Origin: Silene noctiflora
Lineage: Eukaryota; Streptophyta; Magnoliopsida; Caryophyllales; Caryophyllaceae
Length of the DNA: 20,436 nucleotides
NCBI GenBank assembly: GCA_009801015.1
Contig: VHZZ01003312.1
Coordinates: 13,113 to 33,548 of the forward strand
Direction of reading: 5' to 3'
The first letter of the stretch is position 1; every line of letters begins with the position of its first letter. The notes below the pieces were generated by a model that did no database searches, was not told the DNA's origin, and was given only the letters and a program-made list of their open reading frames with translations. Below, piece by piece: positions 8,314 to 16,340 of the stretch. Position numbers and translations under genes: made by a program.

Positions 8314-9606
8314 TTAAATGAAATATTTATTGAGATGAATGATATTCCATGATCTAGGGACCATTTTCCCATCCATTATCATGAGCCGATAGGCTCCATT
8401 CCCAACTATACTTTCAATCTGATAATGTCCCTCCTAGTTGTAGGCGAATTTTCCTGCTTGCCGATTCTTGGTGTTTTGAAAGACTTTCCTCAGGACCAGG
8501 CCCCCCACCTACAGGGTCCTTATCTTTACATTTTTATTGTAGCACCTGGGCACTGTCTGCCTATATGAGGCCATCCTGATCTGGGCGCTGGTTCTAAGCT
8601 CATCTATGGTGTCCAGGCTACTGGTTATCTCCACCTGGTTCCGGTCTTCCGTTATGCACCCGTACCTGTGCGTAAGGACTGCCACCTCTGAAGGTATGGC
8701 TGCTTCAGCTCCGAATACCAGGCTGAAAGGGGTTTGTCCTGTCGCGACCTTAAGGGTGGATCTATCTGCCCAAAGGACCAGTGGTAGCTCCTCTGCCCAT
8801 CTTCCCCCTATTTCCTCCAACTTCTTCCTTAAGTTTTCCACAATGATTTTGTTACTGGACTCGGCTTGCCCATTGGACTGAGGGGTTTTGGGGGTAGACT
8901 TTTGCATCGAGATGTTCCACCTAACACAAAAGGCTTCTGTTTTATTTCCAATGAACTGGGATCCATTATCACATATTATCTCAGATGGAATGCCAAACCT
9001 GTAGATGATATTGCGTTTAATAAAAGATATAAACTGGGATTCTTTAACCTCGGTGAATGACTCTGTCTCAATCCGCTTGGAAAAATAGTCCGTCATGGCG
9101 AGCATGTAGACCTTGTTTCCTGGGGCCCTGGGTAGTTTTCCAACGATATCCATTCCCCACTTCATAAAGGGCCACGGTGAAATTACTGGGTGTACGGGTT
9201 CTGCTGGCTGATGACTGGCCGTTGCATGTCTCTGACAGGCATCACATTTTTTAACATACTCCATAGCGTCCTTTCTCATTGTTGGCCAAAAATATCCCTG
9301 CCTGAGTGCTTTGTTAGACAGGCTCCTGCCCCCTACATGGTTTCTACATTCGCCATTGTGGATGGCATGTAACACAGCCTGCAACTCTTCCTTTCCCAGG
9401 CACCTCAGATAGGGTCCAGCGAGTGATTTCCTGAATAAAACACCGTCGATTAGCACAAAACTGGATGCTTTCATTTTAAAGCTTCTTACCTCTTTTTTGT
9501 CTGTCGTTAGTACGTTGTTATGCAGCCGGTCGAGGTAAGGTTTCCTCCAGTCGATAGGCTCCTGTTCGCCATTAGTGTTGCAAAGTACCCCTGCTTCCTG
9601 GAACCA
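8314..9606 (-). pseudogene. Ty3 integrase, broken by two stops
   Basis: The integrase inserts the retrotransposon cDNA into the genome. The N-terminal zinc module is H-x6-H (residues 39 and 46 counted from the methionine at 9474) and C-x2-C (77 and 80). The catalytic core has D109 (GMDIVGKL), D169 (IICDNGSQF) and E205 (SNGQAES). The D169-to-E205 spacing is exactly 35 residues, the D,D-35-E signature. Downstream lies a charged C-terminal segment ending in WNIIHLNKYF, typical of Tat integrases. Stops are TAG 8509-8511 and a second TAG near 8433-8435; the natural end is TAA 8314-8316. The region 9475-9606 links to the upstream RNase H in the same frame. All catalytic residues seem intact. Confidence 0.9.
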
Positions 9607-10254
9607 CTATGAGCCTACTTGGTCTTCCCCTTGTGGCTGCTGCCCTTGCTCGCATGTAGCTGTCGCAGGCTCCAGCACGTGCACAATTGGGATTGTCGAA
9701 ATCGTACCTGGCTTGAATGTTGCCCCCAGGGCCGCCAGTGCGTCAGCCTCCGCATTCTGGTCCCTGGGGATTTGCTCGATGCCAAAGGTGGCGAACTGGA
9801 GGGTTAACCCCTTTTCTATCTCTAGGTAGGTCATCATAGAGGAGTCTCTTGCTGTATATTCATCATTTACATGATTAACCACAAGTTTAGAGTCGCTTTA
9901 TACCTTGATGTGCCGGACTTTAAGATCTAGGGCTAGACGTAGGCCTAGGATTAAAGCCTCGTATTCTGCTTCGTTGTTAGTTTCTTTAAATTCACATCGA
10001 ACAGCCTGCACGATGAGGTCTCCTTTGGGTGACCTGAGGAATAGTCCGACCCCAGCTCCTCTCATGTTGGAAGCTCCATCCACGTGCATCTCCCACAGCT
10101 GCTCCCTTTTGTCTTCCTCCAGGGTTAGGATGTCTTTTTCTGCTTGAGTTTGGAGAGCCGGGCTAAAATCATACAAGAAATCTGCTAGGTCCTGGGATTT
10201 TATGGCCGTGTGTGGTTCAACTTTAAGTCGTAGCCACTCAGGTGTACAAACCAC
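9607..10254 (-). pseudogene. Second RNase H (archaeal-like aRNH) domain of Ty3 pol, broken
   Basis: After the RT-linked RNase H there is an additional RNase H domain. The D-E-D-D pattern appears as MHVDGAS (about 10080-10100), NNEAEYEAL, DSKLVVNHV and NAEADALAAL. This second, archaeal-type RNase H is characteristic of the plant Tat lineage. A TAA stop at 9898-9900 falls between the second and third catalytic acids, and TAG 9607-9609 follows the domain. The frame is the same as the integrase frame downstream and the RT frame upstream. Its proposed role is degradation of template RNA with improved efficiency, as inferred for the lineage. Confidence 0.85.
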
Positions 10255-10734
10255 TTAGTCATTCTCCCTGACAGCTCTGGTTTTCTCATGATAGCTTTAA
10301 GGGGATAGTTAGTTACCACGGAGATAGTATGGGATTCAAAGTAAGGATGCAATAACTAATGCGAGAATGATTTTTTCGAGCGTGGTTTACCTGGTCTCTA
10401 CTGGAAGCAGAGACTTAGTGACATAGTATACTGGATGTTGTGCTCCCTCTTGCTCTCGTACCAGCACCGCACTGACTGCTACCCCTGTTACTGATAGATA
10501 CAGGAATAGGGGTTCTCCTGGTTTTGATTTTGACAGGAGAGGAGGACTACTGAGATAGCGTTTCAGCTCAGTAAACGCCTTTTCATGCTCCTCTGTCCAT
10601 TCGAACTTCTGGCTCTTCCTTAGTATGTCATAAAAGAGTCTGCACCTGTCCGAGGACCTTGAGATAAATCTGTTCAAGGCTTCCACCCTTTCTGTAAGGC
10701 GCTGCACATCCTTGGGTTTCTGAGGCGACTCCAA
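10255..10734 (-). pseudogene. First (RT-linked) RNase H and connection domain, broken
   Basis: The open segment 10387-10734 contains RFISRSSDRCRLFYDILRKS and an FxWTEEHEKAFTELK block, then PGEPLFLYLSVTGVAVSAVLVREQEG, all typical for the start of the RT-linked RNase H in Ty3 elements. Beyond the TAA at 10387-10389 the sequence is more degraded: pieces of the expected continuation appear in different frames across 10255-10386, which implies small indels. The TAG at 10735-10737 separates it from the RT. It is the most damaged part of pol. Confidence 0.78.
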
Positions 10735-11651
10735 CTAGAGGATGGCTCTAATTTTCTCGGTGATGGCCTCTATCCCCCTATGGGTGACCATGTAACCCAG
10801 GAACTTACCACAGGAGACTCCGAAGGTGCACTTCATAGGGTTCAGCTTCATTTGATACTTCCTTAGGGTGCTGAATGTATCAGTCAGATGCTCAATATAT
10901 TGTGATGCTTCCTTCGATTTCACCACCATATCATCGATGTAGACCTCCATGGTGCGGCCTATCTGCTCCTTGAACATCTTATTGACCAGCCTCTGGTATA
11001 TGGAACCTGTATTCTTCAGACCAAATGGCATCACATTATTACAATAGATATCTCTGTCTGATCTGAAGGTTGTTTTTTCCTGGTCATCAGGGTGCATCTT
11101 GATCTGGTTGTAGCCACTCCAAGCATCCAGGAATGTCAGCATTTCGTGCCCTGCTGTGGCATCCACCATGGCGTCTATGTGTGGCAGCGGGAAGGGATCT
11201 TTAGGGCAAGCTTTGTTCAGGTCGGTGAAGTCAACACAAACCCTCCAGTTGCAATTTTTTTTGGGACCACCACCACATTGGACAACCATTCCGGATACTT
11301 TACCTCCCTGATCTTTCTTGCAGCCAGCAAGCTGTCAACCTCCTGATTTATGACCCGGTTCCTCTCCGGAGCAAATTTTCTCCTCTTCTGCTGGAAAGGC
11401 TTGTGGTTTAGATCCACGCTTAACTTATGTGTTATGATGCTAGGATCTTTGCCTGTCATGTCACTATGGGACCAAGCAAAACAATCCATGTTAGCTTTTA
11501 ATAATTGGAGGAGTTCCTGGCAGATATTACATGTGCATTCAGCTCCAATTAGTACGGTTCGTTCTGGGTGCAGCGCGTCCAGGCTAACTTCATCCAATTC
11601 TGCCTGTGGAGGCTCAATGTATTCCTCCTGGATGCGCTGGTTCTGTAATTG
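10735..11651 (-). pseudogene. Ty3 reverse transcriptase, frame-broken
   Basis: The RT copies genomic RNA into cDNA. It starts with a linker (CFAWSHSDMTG at about 11480) and the KFAPERN..I..EVDSLLAARKIREVKYPEWL block, followed by VCVDFTDLNKACPKDPFPLP. The finger and palm blocks LTFLDAWSGYNQIKMHP and MPFGLKNTGSIYQRLVNKMF follow, then the catalytic YIDD box at 10930-10941. Two of the three aspartates are in YIDD, the third in FLDAWSG. The reading frame changes at the A8 run (T8 on the plus strand, 11255-11262), most simply a homopolymer slip. The TAA at 11652-11654 precedes the RT and TAG 10735-10737 follows it. Confidence 0.92.
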
Positions 11652-12362
11652 TTATGCCTGAGTCTGGGACTTGGCTGTTTTCTTCAGGGCCACTCTGTAG
11701 CAATCCCTAGCTTCGTCCTGATCCCTGCGTATCTCTTGCACCCCCCAAGGTGTTGGGAACTTCAAACACTGGTGGTAGGTTGAAGGTATCGCTCTCATCT
11801 CATGTATCCAGGGCCTGCCAAGGATCACATTGTAAGTAGAGAGTCCATCGATAACCAGATACCTTACCTGTTTGTTGACTCCTACGGCGTAGGTGGGGAT
11901 AACGATTTCCCCCAAGGAATGCTTCGTTTCTCTGTTGAAGCCTACCAGGGGGATGGACTTCTTCACCAGGTCTTTCTCATCAAATCCTATGTTTTTCAGG
12001 GTATCTAACATGAGCAGGTTAACGGAGCTTCTTGTATCTATCAGGACCTTTCGCACTTCACAATTTCCAATTGAGAGCGTGATGATCAAGGCGTTATGGT
12101 GCAACTCTGTAGTTGATTTTGCGTCTGTCTCATCGAAGGTGACTGCTGGCAGATCCTGGCGGCTGACTTTGCACGAGGTCTCTGGCTTGTCACCTTTTGT
12201 CTTCGTGGCGTGCCTTTTTGCGGCTGAGTAGGTCAAACCGCATAGCTCCGAGCCTCCTGTAATAACATTCACGATTCTAGTACACAAGGGAGGCGGAGAT
12301 GGCAGAACCTGGTCAGCGGATTTTATCCTGGTGGAGCCCCTTGGGAGTAAGTGATCCAGGTT
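11652..12362 (-). pseudogene. Ty3 aspartic protease with altered active site
   Basis: The retropepsin-like protease matures the gag-pol polyprotein. The active-site segment sits in VLIDTRSSVNLLMLD, at 12030-12038 for the triplet. It reads Asp-Thr-Arg, where the family has Asp-Thr-Gly, so catalysis is probably lost. Surrounding context (ALIITLSIGN before, and a YLVIDGLSTYNVILGRPW segment after, matching the ILGR block) confirms the family. The frame is continuous with gag except for the TGA at 12363-12365; TAA 11652-11654 ends the segment. Confidence 0.88.
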
Positions 12363-14237
12363 TCAACGATCATACTGGAACTTAACTTCTCTCCTCAGGG
12401 TGTAACAATCATCAGTGTTGTGGCCGATGTCGTTGTGGAATTCACATCTTTTGCTGGCGTCTCGCTTGTCGTTAGACCGCTCCTCAGTCTTCTTCCTGGG
12501 CCATTTGACTCCTCGTCCTAATTCCTTCAGTGCTTTGAGCAATCCTGTAAGTCTAGTGGTGAACCCATATTCACTTACCTTTGGAGGTGGCTCTGAATCA
12601 CTCTTCCCATTGGTACTTTCGGATACTTTGCTTACGGGCTTGCTATAGGGCTGGGATCTCTCGTTCCGCTTTTCCACAGGTGCTTTCCTGGAGACTGGGT
12701 CTGCTCCATAGGTTTTTGAGTCCTCTTCCAGCCTAATCGCTGCAAGCGCCTTTATCTGCACATCCTCAAAGGTCGCATACGGGTACTTGGTCAAGTCCTT
12801 GTAGAGATGTGAATCCTGGTGCAGTCCTTGGAGGAAGGCTTCTATCGCGGTTGCAATGTCACACCGGGGGATTGCCACTTTCTCTTTGTTGAACCTGTTC
12901 AGAAAGTCCCTGGTTGACTCCTCGAATCTTTGCACTATTCTGTACAGGTCGCTGGTCTGCTTCTCGGGCTTTCTGCTGCTGGCAAACTGCTGGTTGAATG
13001 CATTAACCAGGTCGGTGAACGTGGCTACGCTCTTGTTCGGCAGACTGACGAACCACTGCAAGGCTGCTCCGGACAAAGTTGACCCGAACCCTTTGCAAAT
13101 ACAAGCTTCCTTCAAGGCTCCTGTTGATGTTACTATCATCATCTTTTGTTTGTACTGGTTGATGTGATCAAGTGGATCTGTAGTGCCTTCGTAAAGCGTC
13201 ATGGCTGGGGGCACGAATCCCTTAGGCATGTTGACAAGGGTTATTTCATCCACGAAGTGGGAGTCTGCATAACTGTCTCGTGTTGCCTTCTCTAAGGGAC
13301 GTGGTACTCCTGGTATCTTGTTGATCAGGTCCCTTAGCTCCTGGTACTGTCGTTCCATCATACTTCTTGTACCTGCAAGAGGGTTAGAACCAGGCGGAAG
13401 GAAACCGAAGGGAGTACCTCCCACCCAGGCTCCTCCAGAGGTCAGGTTGCTAGGCTGACTGGACAGGGGCGTCAAATGGACAATGGATCCTGGCTACCAT
13501 CCTGGTGCCTGCTGGATTGGGGTTCCCTCCAGCTAAGCGTCTCCACGAGTCAGGGTGCTAGGTTGACTGATATGGCTGTCGCTGGGCCTTGGGTTCCATC
13601 TTATTGCCTGCTTAACGGGGGTACCTCCAAGAGGCTGCGTGTTAGTCCTAGACTGGTTACCAAACAAGGCATTACCTGGAGTCTGCTGATGGCTAGGTGG
13701 TTGGTCGAATGACAGGAATCCCAACCCCCTGGGCACAATGGCCTCTCCGGACGGCACTTCCCCGAGATCTAGCCTAGTAACTATCTCCGACGGAATAGGC
13801 CGGAATTGTCCTCCACTGGTGGCTGGCTCCGAAGTTCTTTGCGAGGGTGGACTAGGCTCCGGTCTAGGCTGGGCTACTGCTGCAATCTGGGCTCTGAGGT
13901 CTTGGTTGTCCCTCTTCAGGCTCTCCACAGCCTGGCGCAAGATGTCTATTCCCCTAATCACTGCCTGCATCGGATCTGGCGGGGAGTCTTCTGCACTTTC
14001 GAGAATTCCAACAGACAGTCCCTCCTGGGTCCATGCGACGGCTTCACTCCTGCTCGGACTGCTTTCCCTGTTGGATCTTGTCGTGCTAAGCGGAGTAGTG
14101 GTCCTTGGCACCTGCGGGGGTCTGGAGGATGCTGGCATAGTCTGGGGGGAAATGCTAGCTGGGGCCATCTGACTAGCTGAAGGGGGTGCACTGGTTGATC
14201 CACTGGACGCGAGTGAACTCTGACTGGCTCCAGACAT
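12363..14237 (-). pseudogene. Ty3 gag (capsid/nucleocapsid), interrupted by two stops
   Basis: Gag packages the element's RNA. The start ATG is at 14235-14237, about 75 bp inside the 5' LTR/PBS junction. Residues 1-230 are Ser/Pro/Gln-rich with a likely coiled-coil piece around GIDILRQAVESLKRDNQDL (about 13930-13985). In-frame TAG codons at 13533-13535 and 13494-13496 separate this from the main retrotransposon gag domain (about 12720-13200, with ALQWFVSLPNKSVATFTDL and FLNRFNKEK). A zinc-knuckle-like C-x2-H-x4-H-x4-C motif is at 12405-12446. TGA 12363-12365 replaces the read into protease. All parts share one frame, so gag and pol were originally one ORF. Confidence 0.9.
12405..12446 (-). 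other. Gag zinc-knuckle-like motif (C-x2-H-x4-H-x4-C)
   Basis: The minus strand encodes CEFHNDIGHNTDDC, with C, H, H and C at spacings 2, 4 and 4. This is the nucleic-acid-binding motif at the end of Tat-lineage gag proteins, a variant of the usual C-x2-C-x4-H-x4-C knuckle. Confidence 0.75.
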
Positions 14238-14290
14238 GGTGACGAATGGGACACTTGTGAAAGTCTTGTCTATAGAAAATGATCACTATG

Positions 14291-14308
14291 CCCTACGGTG
14301 GGCGCCAA
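14291..14308 (-). other. Primer-binding site (PBS) of the Ty3 element
   Basis: Two to three bases after the 5' LTR end, the element's sense strand reads TTGGCGCCCACCGTAGGG. A TGG start at this place pairs with the CCA end of the tRNA primer. Its position next to the right LTR confirms minus-strand orientation. I cannot assign the tRNA with confidence. Confidence 0.78.
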
Positions 14309-14310
14309 AT

Positions 14311-14970
14311 TGTTTTGGTAAAAATTTACCGAGTAGAGTAATTCGATTTGTGAGTCAAAGTGATCGATCCATGGCCTAAGAACTTATCGAATGTAATTTA
14401 GGTGAACGACAGATAATGCAAAATACAAAAGAGATTGACACAGAAGATTTTGGTGACGCGGAAAACCCGTTGTGGGAACAACCGCGGAGGGAGACGGAAT
14501 CCCACCGAGTATTCACTATAATCGAGGTAAAAACAAGTAATACAACGTAATTGATTGACATAGATGTGTTTGTTTTTCCAAGTGTTGTTGATCAATGCTT
14601 TTTTTTTTTCATGTCCTTCTGATGTGCCTCGGTTCTCTTTTTATAGTACCCTTGATTAGGGTTTCAGTCGCATGCTCCTCGAGATTCCCCGACTATCTTC
14701 CAGGAACTACTTCCTAAGAAGTAGGAGTCGGTTATGCTGACTAATCTAACTTTGTTGTTAGCTTCCAGGGGTTGTTACCCAAAAAGTAGGAAGTTGTTGC
14801 TTATCCATGTTGACTTTGACTTCCTTCCTTGGATAGGATTTTGTGTGCTTCTTTAGCCTTGATCATACGGCCCAAGATTTGCCACGTCATCGATCCTCTT
14901 TCCTTTAGATGCATCCACTCCTTGTCTGCCATATGTCTTGCTTCAAAAATTGTAAAATTTTACCCTAACA
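14311..14970 (-). repeat. Right LTR (5' LTR of the Ty3 element)
   Basis: The 660-bp copy is the upstream LTR and would carry the promoter for gag-pol. On the sense strand it begins TGTTAGGG and ends TACCAAAACA, giving the canonical TG..CA. The first and last about 19 bases form an imperfect inverted repeat. It is better preserved at its start than the left LTR. Confidence 0.92.
14637..14645 (-). promoter_or_regulatory. TATA-like box in the 5' LTR
   Basis: The minus strand reads TATAAAAAG, the same position and sequence as in the other LTR. It is the likely promoter of the element's gag-pol transcript; the start site would be expected about 30 bp further into the LTR. Confidence 0.62.
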
Positions 14971-14975
14971 ATATT
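14971..14975. repeat. Target-site duplication ATATT (right)
   Basis: ATATT follows the CA end of the right LTR and equals the left flank at 4786-4790. Confidence 0.88.
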
Positions 14976-15075
14976 TTATATTATAGTTGTAACGAGTCGA
15001 CAAATAAGACAAGTATCATCGCCTTTTTTTATGTTTATATTGCTCCTAAGTTTCTTAAGCCTAAGCAATTATGTA

Positions 15076-15841
15076 CTCCCTCCTATTCACCATTTTTTCC
15101 CTATTTCCTTAAACGGATTATTCAATTTTCTTCCATTTCCTTATTTTGGAAACATTTACTCTTATTTTATTCATTCATCTCTCCTATCACCAAACCCCAC
15201 CCAACTCTTTTACTCCTATTTTATTCATTTTTTATATGTTTGTGGCCCACAATTTCTTATTTAACTCCTAATTATTCATCCCTCTCTCTTATCACCAAAC
15301 TCACCCAACTTTTTTAGTCTTATTTTATTTCTCACCTTAATACTCGTACCCATAAACAAGGGGAAGAAAAAAAAGAATAAGTGCTTGTTTGGTTACACCT
15401 TCAATTCATGAGAATTCTAACCTCCCATGAATTGAGTTTTTGGTAACTTGTTTGGTTACCCCCCATATTGCAAAATGGGGGAGTTTACAACTCCTATATG
15501 ATGTAGGAGTTTGATTACCAACCCCTCCCTAAGTAATTGAAAACTCCCCCATCTAATCTCTTTCAAAATTACTCATTTGCCCCTAGAAAAAAAAAAGTTT
15601 CAAANGTGGTAATATTACGGATGGGTATGTTGGTAATTAGAAATTAAAATCACGTAAATTGACACGGTTCAACCAAACACTACATGGGAGTTTAATTCAT
15701 GGGAGAAACAAACTCCCTCAAGGCAACCAAACGTGTTTTTGTCATTTCATGGGAATTGTATACGGGAGTTGGATTCCAGTGAATTCTAAATTAACACAGG
15801 AGTTCTACTTCCGTATGAACCAAACGAGCACTAAGAGGGAG
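15076..15841. mobile_element. Stowaway-like MITE, split by a nested MITE
   Basis: The left end is CTCCCTCCTATTCACC, preceded by TA. The right end is GAGGGAG followed by TA, lying just outside the nested element. The reverse complement of the right end across the insertion reads CTCCCTCTTATTCTTTTTTT, matching the left end for about 30 imperfect bases. CTCCCTCC-type TIRs with a TA duplication define Stowaway. Without the insert the element is about 312 bp, pyrimidine-rich on the plus strand, with no coding capacity. Inside it a direct repeat of about 45 bp occurs at 15181-15225 and 15286-15330 (period 105). Confidence 0.72.
15381..15831. mobile_element. Tourist-like (PIF/Harbinger-type) MITE, 451 bp, nested
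   Basis: The terminal inverted repeats are GTGCTTGTTTGGTT at the left and AACCAAACGAGCAC at the right (one mismatch). They are flanked by a 3-bp TAA duplication at 15378-15380 and 15832-15834. A 3-bp TAA/TWA duplication with a GTTTGGTT-type TIR is typical of Tourist MITEs. The TGTTTGGTTA motif recurs at about 15450 and, inverted, at about 15668 and 15722, so the interior has extra foldback potential. There is no ORF. An undetermined base (N) is at 15605. Confidence 0.82.
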
Positions 15842-15843
15842 TA

Positions 15844-16340
15844 GTTATTTAATGCGGTAATCCTACAAAACAAATAAGTTACATACCACATTATCGTACT
15901 ATCATATCATTTAATATACCTTAATCCTACATTTTTATGTACGGGATAAAACTAGTTTTGTGTTATAACGTACAACCGTATACGAAACCGACCGCCCTGA
16001 TAATATTCGCAAAATTATTTGCATCACATGTTTTTTTTTTTTTTGTGCATTAAAATTAGTCAGCATTCATGAAACAAACTATTGGTGGCCTTTTGTCAAC
16101 TCTTTCGTGGAAGTAAATACGTCTCAGGCTCAGCCAATTGATTCACAGGCCGAATCTCTCCATCCTTATTAGGTTCGTCCTTTTCTGTCTAATTCTCCAT
16201 ATACCAACGATTTAATCTCCCTATATTCACTGCCATGTACATATAATTACTGGGTTTCAGCTGATTTTCCGAATCAATCACTAAGTTCAATTTCTTGTTG
16301 AAATATGATCTGAATTTAGGGCGAAATTAACCCTTTTGAA
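15844..16340 (+). promoter_or_regulatory. Upstream region and 5' leader of the PP2-A10-like gene
   Basis: About 500 bp separate the MITEs from the start codon. It contains a T14 run (16031-16044), CCAAT-type boxes (reverse at 16081-16085, forward at 16134-16138), and a TATATT around 16222-16227 that may be the TATA box. Two very short upstream ORFs lie before the gene: ATG-TAC-ATA-TAA at 16235-16246 and ATG-ATC-TGA at 16305-16313. The transcription start cannot be fixed from sequence, so whether the first uORF is transcribed is uncertain; the second, 28 bp before the start codon, most likely is. Confidence 0.45.

Larger units (their letters stand above)
4791..14970 (-). mobile_element. Complete but inactive Ty3/gypsy LTR retrotransposon, Tat (Retand-like) lineage
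   Basis: The 10,180-bp element lies on the minus strand. It has 658- and 660-bp LTRs, a TSD, a PBS next to the right (5') LTR and a PPT next to the left (3') LTR. Between them are gag, protease, RT, RNase H, a second RNase H and integrase in that order, so integrase follows RT as in Ty3. The extra RNase H after the first, the C-x2-H-x4-H-x4-C gag knuckle, and a long 3' region with an antisense gene place it in the plant Tat group. The gag-pol reading is one frame from 14237 to about 11262 and another frame from there to 8314, interrupted by stops and a degraded stretch. By-eye LTR comparison gives about 43 differences (roughly 93-94% identity), so the insertion is millions of years old. Confidence 0.93.

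Noticed and set aside
13738..14172. 144-residue plus-strand ORF opposite gag
   Set aside because: It is a shadow of the Ser/Pro-rich gag N-terminus; no start context, no domain, and composition follows the opposite strand.
14829..15317. 162-residue plus-strand ORF across the right LTR edge and MITE
   Set aside because: It crosses the LTR boundary, the TSD and a MITE end; the Phe/Ser/Leu-rich translation is a product of pyrimidine-rich sequence.
16031..16044. T14 run upstream of the host gene as a possible retroposon tail
   Set aside because: No element-like 3' end or body is recognisable next to it; an ordinary AT-rich promoter tract is simpler.
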